Shown one piece after another: positions 5,509-9,455 of a DNA stretch of 9,455 nt. Within the stretch, counting starts at the first letter, position 1; every line of letters starts with the position of its first letter. Origin of the DNA: Rhodospirillales bacterium (GTDB taxonomy: Bacteria; Pseudomonadota; Alphaproteobacteria; Rhodospirillales; 2-02-FULL-58-16); contig JAJFIG010000144.1 in the NCBI GenBank assembly GCA_021775195.1, forward strand, positions 1 through 9,455. Direction: 5' to 3'. The position numbers were made by a program, and so were the translations under genes. The notes under the pieces were generated by a model, which ran no database searches, was not told the DNA's origin, and worked only from the letters and a program-made list of their open reading frames with translations.

Positions 5509-6639
5509 ATGGCCGACGAAAACACTCACCCCTACCGGGCGTTGCTGGCGGCCGGGGGGATCGAACCTGACCCGTTTCAGCAACAGGTAGCGGAAAAGCT
5601 GCACAGCCTCCATTTGGAGCTGGCCGACTATGCCCCGCACAAGCAGCCGGCGGCATGGAAGGGGCGTCTCGGTCTCGGCCCTTCGCGCCCAGAGCCACCC
5701 CGGGGTATTTACCTGTTTGGCGGCGTCGGCCGCGGCAAGACCATGCTCATGGACGTGTTCTTCGACAACGCGGTGGTCGAGGAAAAGAAACAGGTTCATT
5801 TTCATGCCTTCATGCTCGACGTCCACAGCCGCCTGAGCCGGTTCCGCCAGGGCGAAAAGGCGGGAAAGGGACCCGTCGCCGCCGATCCCATCGCCGCCCT
5901 GGCCAAGGTCATCGCCGAGCGGGCATGGTTGCTGTGCTTCGACGAATTCCACGTCACCAATATCGCCGACGCGATGATTCTCGGTCGCCTGTTCGAGGCC
6001 CTGTTCGATTTGGGCGTTGTCGTCGTGACGACGTCGAACCGACCGCCCCGTGATCTCTACAAGGACGGCCTGCACCGGGAGCGGTTCCAACCCTTCATCG
6101 ATCTTCTCGAGGAAAGGCTGGATGTTCTCGAACTGGACGGCGGGGTCGACTACCGCCTCGAGCTGATGCGCGGCGCCAACCTCTACATAACCCCCGCGAC
6201 CCTTGAGAATCGCCACAAACTGGAATGCTATTTCCGCAGCCTGACCAAGGGTGTCGACGCCCAGCCCGACCAGTTCACCGTACAGGGCCGCGATATCGAG
6301 ATACCCCTCGTCGCCGATGGTGTCGCCTTCAGTACCTTCCGCGATCTTTGTGAAATGCCGCTGGGTGCCGCCGATTATCTGAGCATCGCCGCCCGCTACC
6401 ACACGCTGGTTCTTGCCGGCATCCCCCGTCTCGGGGTCAACAATCACAACGAGGCGAAGCGGTTCGCCACCCTTATCGATGCTCTTTACGAGCAGAAGGT
6501 GAACCTGATTTGTTCCGCCGCCGACCAACCGGACCGGCTTTATCCGGAGGGTGCCGGCGCATTCGAATTCCAACGAACCGCCTCGCGGCTCGTCGAGATG
6601 CAATCCGAGGAATACAAGAGCATTCGTTATCTGGAATAG
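5509..6639 (+). CDS. zapE: ZapE / AFG1-family ATPase (cell division protein ZapE)
   Basis: A 376-residue P-loop ATPase of the AFG1/ZapE family. Walker A is GGVGRGKT (71-78), Walker B is LLCFDEF (141-147) and a sensor-1-like TTSNRPP lies at 174-180. Family signatures PRGIYLFGGVGRGKTMLMD (64-82), HFHAFMLDVH (97-106) and the C-terminal RLYPEG, EFQRTASRLVEMQS are present. E. coli ZapE associates with the division ring and destabilises FtsZ filaments; the eukaryotic relative AFG1/LACE1 is mitochondrial. The start at 5509 (MADENTHPYRALLAAGG) gives the usual length; the same frame is open back to 5233 but that part overlaps the hydrolase and has no family sequence. The Shine-Dalgarno signal is weak. 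In alphaproteobacteria this gene is often next to mdh; here nadA-nadC lies between them. Confidence 0.94.
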   Translation: MADENTHPYRALLAAGGIEPDPFQQQVAEKLHSLHLELADYAPHKQPAAWKGRLGLGPSRPEPPRGIYLFGGVGRGKTMLMDVFFDNAVVEEKKQVHFHAFMLDVHSRLSRFRQGEKAGKGPVAADPIAALAKVIAERAWLLCFDEFHVTNIADAMILGRLFEALFDLGVVVVTTSNRPPRDLYKDGLHRERFQPFIDLLEERLDVLELDGGVDYRLELMRGANLYITPATLENRHKLECYFRSLTKGVDAQPDQFTVQGRDIEIPLVADGVAFSTFRDLCEMPLGAADYLSIAARYHTLVLAGIPRLGVNNHNEAKRFATLIDALYEQKVNLICSAADQPDRLYPEGAGAFEFQRTASRLVEMQSEEYKSIRYLE

Positions 6640-6654
6640 AGGTGACCGAAAGTC

Positions 6655-6782
6655 GCCGGCCTTCCCGGCAAGTCCCAATTATAGGGTGGAAAAAACACGA
6701 TTTTCCCTTATATCAGGGGTGTGGAAGGGAAGGACGAAAATCGGCATACGGCCGATCAATCGATGCGAGGAGTAACGCTGCA
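6655..6782 (+). promoter_or_regulatory. zapE-nadA spacer with imperfect inverted repeat (candidate nad operator)
   Basis: A small hairpin, GCCGG-CCTTC-CCGGC (6655-6669), follows the zapE stop but has no T-tract. An imperfect inverted repeat spans 6680-6713: perfect arms GGAAAA (6688-6693) and TTTTCC (6701-6706) around AACACGA, extended by TATAGGG on the left and CTTATAT on the right. The right arm contains a -10-like TTATAT (6708-6713), so a bound repressor would block a promoter there, though the matching -35 is poor. AGGAG at 6768-6772 is the nadA ribosome site. Confidence 0.35.
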
Positions 6783-7799
6783 ATGCAAACCATAGTCCTT
6801 CCGCGGGACGGGGCCCGGACCGAGGCCGATTTGGATCCGACCCTTGACCTCTGGTCCGAGATCGAGCGCCTGCGGCGCGAAAAGAACGCGGTGATCCTTG
6901 CCCATTACTACCAGGATGGGGAGATCCAGGACCTTGCCGACTTCGTCGGTGATTCCCTCGACCTGTCGCGCAAGGCGGCGAGCACCGACGCCGACGTCAT
7001 TGCCTTCTGCGGCGTGCGCTTCATGGCCGAAGTGGCCAAGATCCTGAGCCCCCGGAAGACCGTGCTGTTGCCCGACGCCGAGGCCGGCTGTTCCCTGGAG
7101 GACGCCTGTCAGCCCGAGGATTTCCGCCGCTTCCGCGAGGAGCATCCGGACCACATCGCGGTCACCTACATCAACTGTTCGGCCGAGGTGAAGACCCTTT
7201 CGGACGTTATCGTTACCTCGTCCAACGCCGAGCACATCATTCGCCAGCTGCCCGCCGACAAGCCCATCCTGTTCGCGCCCGACCGTCATCTGGGGGCGTA
7301 CCTGGCGCGCCAGACCGGGCGCGAGATGACGCTCTGGCCGGGAGCCTGTGTGGTTCACGACCGTTTCTCCGAGCGCGAGTTGACCAAGCTCATGGTCCAT
7401 CACCCCCGGGCCAGGGTGGCCGCCCATCCCGAATGCCCCGACGGCATCCTCAAGCACGCCGACTATGTGGGATCGACCCACTACATTCTTGAATACGTCC
7501 TCAAGGACCCGGCCGAGGAATTCATCATTGCCACCGAGCGCCACATCATCCACCAGATGGAGAAGGCGGCGCCCGGCAAGACCTTCATCCCGGCGCCCGG
7601 CGCCGACGGCGGCTGCAGCTGCGCCGACTGCCCCTACATGGAACTGAACACCCTGGAAAAGCTCTACCTCTGCCTCGTCAACGCGGCGCCCAGGGTGGAG
7701 ATTCCCGACGATGTCCGCCTCCGGGCCCTCCGCCCCCTCGAACGCATGATGGAGATGTCTCCCCCCGTCGTGCAGGCGGCGGTGCAGGCGGCGGAATAG
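6783..7799 (+). CDS. nadA: Quinolinate synthase NadA
   Basis: A 338-residue [4Fe-4S] enzyme that condenses iminoaspartate with dihydroxyacetone phosphate to quinolinate in de novo NAD synthesis, in the cytoplasm. The three cluster cysteines align with E. coli C113/C200/C297: C103 (AEAGCSLEDAC), C189 (WPGACVVHDRF) and C283 in the CSCADCPYM motif. Other hallmarks are ILAHYYQDGEIQDLADFVGDS (38-58), GVRFMAEVAKILSP (77-90), VTSSNAE (144-150), FAPDRHLGAYL (164-174) and VGSTHYI (229-235). The ATG at 6783 has AGGAG 10 nt upstream; the frame is open further upstream into zapE but without family sequence. The nadC gene follows after 14 bp. Oddly, nadB is not between them. The first half of the Cys-rich motif is CxCxxC rather than the CxxCxxC of E. 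coli, but the ligand itself is kept. Confidence 0.97.
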   Translation: MQTIVLPRDGARTEADLDPTLDLWSEIERLRREKNAVILAHYYQDGEIQDLADFVGDSLDLSRKAASTDADVIAFCGVRFMAEVAKILSPRKTVLLPDAEAGCSLEDACQPEDFRRFREEHPDHIAVTYINCSAEVKTLSDVIVTSSNAEHIIRQLPADKPILFAPDRHLGAYLARQTGREMTLWPGACVVHDRFSERELTKLMVHHPRARVAAHPECPDGILKHADYVGSTHYILEYVLKDPAEEFIIATERHIIHQMEKAAPGKTFIPAPGADGGCSCADCPYMELNTLEKLYLCLVNAAPRVEIPDDVRLRALRPLERMMEMSPPVVQAAVQAAE

Positions 7800-7813
7800 A
7801 GCACGATCCCGCC

Positions 7814-8659
7814 GTGGCGGTTCCCGCCCTCGATCCCGTGGACGTCCGGGTTGCGGTGGAAACGGCCCTCGCCGAGGATATCGGCCGTGGCGACATCACA
7901 ACCGAAGCGGTAATCCCGGCCGACGCCGTCCTCAACGTTCACATGGTTGCCCGCCAGGATCTCGTGGTTGCCTGCTTGCCGGTGGCCGTCACCGTGTTCG
8001 ATCGCCTGGCGCCGTCCGCATCCCGGGACGTGACCGCCGCCGAGGGTGCTTCGGTCTCCCCGGGAACCGTCATCATGCGCCTCCAGGGACCGGCCCGCGG
8101 ACTCCTGTCCGCCGAGCGCACGGCCCTCAACCTGGTGCAACTGCTTTCCGGTATCGCCACCCGGACCCGGACCTTTGTCGAACGCATCGCCGGGACCGGC
8201 GCCGTCGTGCTGGATACCCGCAAGACCATTCCCGGTTTGCGGGCCCTGTCCAAGTACGCCACCGCCCTGGGCGGGGCGCAAAATCACCGCATGCGTCTCG
8301 ACGACGGCGTCCTGATCAAGGACAACCATATCGCCGTCTGCGGCGGCGTCACCCAGGCCGTCACCCGCGCCCGGGACGCCGGCCTGACCGACATCGAGGT
8401 CGAATGCGACACCCTGGACCAGGTCCGCGAAGCCCTCGCCGCCGGCACCAACCGCATCCTCCTCGACAACATGCCCCCCGACATTCTCCGCGAGGCCGTC
8501 CGCGTCAACGCTGGACAGGTTCCGCTGGAGGCCTCTGGCGGCGTATCCCTGGACACCATCCGCGCCATCGCCGAAACCGGAGTCGATTACATTTCGGTCG
8601 GGTCCATCACCCAGTCGGCGCCCGCCGTCGACATCGGTCTCGACCTCGCGGAGGGCTGA
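7814..8659 (+). CDS. nadC: Nicotinate-nucleotide pyrophosphorylase (quinolinate phosphoribosyltransferase) NadC
   Basis: A 281-residue enzyme converting quinolinate and PRPP to nicotinate mononucleotide, CO2 and pyrophosphate, the step after NadA. Motifs in order: ALAEDIGRGDITTEAVIP (18-34), the N-terminal domain end LSAERTALNLVQLLSGIAT (98-116), DTRKTIPGLR (134-143), NHRMRLDDGVLIKDNH (157-172), EVECDTLDQ (195-203), LLDNM (216-220), EASGGV (239-244) and SVGSITQSAPAVDIGLDL (261-278). These include the basic and acidic residues that bind quinolinate and PRPP. The start is GTG at 7814, 14 bp after the nadA stop; no strong ribosome site is visible, so coupling to nadA is likely. No ATG in this frame would keep the N-terminal motif. 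No intrinsic terminator is visible after the stop. Confidence 0.97.
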   Translation: MAVPALDPVDVRVAVETALAEDIGRGDITTEAVIPADAVLNVHMVARQDLVVACLPVAVTVFDRLAPSASRDVTAAEGASVSPGTVIMRLQGPARGLLSAERTALNLVQLLSGIATRTRTFVERIAGTGAVVLDTRKTIPGLRALSKYATALGGAQNHRMRLDDGVLIKDNHIAVCGGVTQAVTRARDAGLTDIEVECDTLDQVREALAAGTNRILLDNMPPDILREAVRVNAGQVPLEASGGVSLDTIRAIAETGVDYISVGSITQSAPAVDIGLDLAEG

Positions 8660-8736
8660 GAAGCGGCCCGGTTTCTGACAGGGAATTCCGTTGTTTAGCC
8701 AGCGCCCATGTCGGGTTGAAAAAGCCGCCGTTCCCC

Positions 8737-8793
8737 TTGCCCTCGTTCCTGAATCGCGCTACTAACGGCGCGCGGGGGCCAGTTAGCCCCGCG
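8737..8793 (+). promoter_or_regulatory. Candidate mdh promoter and leader hairpin
   Basis: A weak promoter, TTGCCC (8737-8742), 17 bp, TACTAA (8760-8765), would start RNA near 8772. Exactly there begins a 7-bp perfect hairpin, CGCGGGG (8771-8777) with CCCCGCG (8787-8793), loop 9 nt, and no following T-tract. An alternative pairing, CTAAC (8762-8766) with GTTAG (8782-8786), would occupy the loop. The rest of the 184-bp gap after nadC shows only the mdh ribosome site AAGGA (8832-8836). Confidence 0.3.
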
Positions 8794-8828
8794 GTGTGCG
8801 GTGCCGCGGTTGTTTCACCATTATCTGA

Positions 8829-9455
<627 letters not shown>

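Noticed and set aside
6655..6669. Hairpin after zapE as an intrinsic terminator
   Set aside because: The stem is only 5 bp and is followed by AAGTCCCAATT, with no T-tract.
5446..6678. Long open frame (410 codons) on the minus strand, opposite zapE
   Set aside because: It mirrors the codon phase of zapE, a certain gene with ATPase motifs. High-GC DNA often gives long antisense frames, and its product shows no family pattern.

Overview
This 9.5 kb, GC-rich window looks like the chromosome of an alphaproteobacterium, most likely a Rhodospirillales-type lineage. The evidence is SdhB and malate dehydrogenase of alphaproteobacterial type, a ZapE/AFG1 ATPase near mdh, a DUF6494 protein and strong G/C third-position bias. 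The lineage is inferred from protein character; no search was run.

Layout. On the left, the end of sdhA is followed at once by a complete sdhB (succinate dehydrogenase iron-sulfur subunit) and a strong intrinsic terminator (886-918). Next come a PaiB-family FMN-binding split-barrel protein (958-1587) and a convergent small DUF6494 gene (1605-1811, minus). A two-gene unit then follows: a DXR-like (DRL) family oxidoreductase with a C-terminal SAF domain (2013-3389), and a short-chain dehydrogenase that overlaps it by 4 bp at GTGA (3386-4132).

The 424-bp gap at 4133-4556 is the most information-rich non-coding stretch. It holds two identical 18-bp palindromic repeats 22 bp apart plus a third related palindrome, and then a near-consensus sigma-54 promoter (TTGGCATGGAAATTGCT, 4304-4320) placed 100-145 bp downstream of them. 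A roughly 226-nt leader follows, with hairpins, an 11-bp tandem repeat and a 32-codon upstream ORF that stops 2 nt before the next gene. That next gene encodes an exported alpha/beta hydrolase (4557-5351). Together this reads as an enhancer-activated, possibly leader-regulated gene of unknown physiological role.

The right part returns to core metabolism: zapE (5509-6639) with a recognisable sigma-70-like promoter overlapped by nested inverted repeats; nadA and nadC (quinolinate synthase and quinolinate phosphoribosyltransferase) as a tight pair without nadB between them; and the first 204 codons of mdh, cut by the window edge.

How the genes fit together: SdhAB and Mdh are consecutive parts of the TCA cycle (succinate to fumarate, malate to oxaloacetate). 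NadA/NadC make nicotinate mononucleotide for NAD, the cofactor of Mdh. The paiB, DUF6494, DRL-SDR and hydrolase genes look like accessory cargo between sdhB and the zapE-mdh end of a TCA gene neighbourhood.
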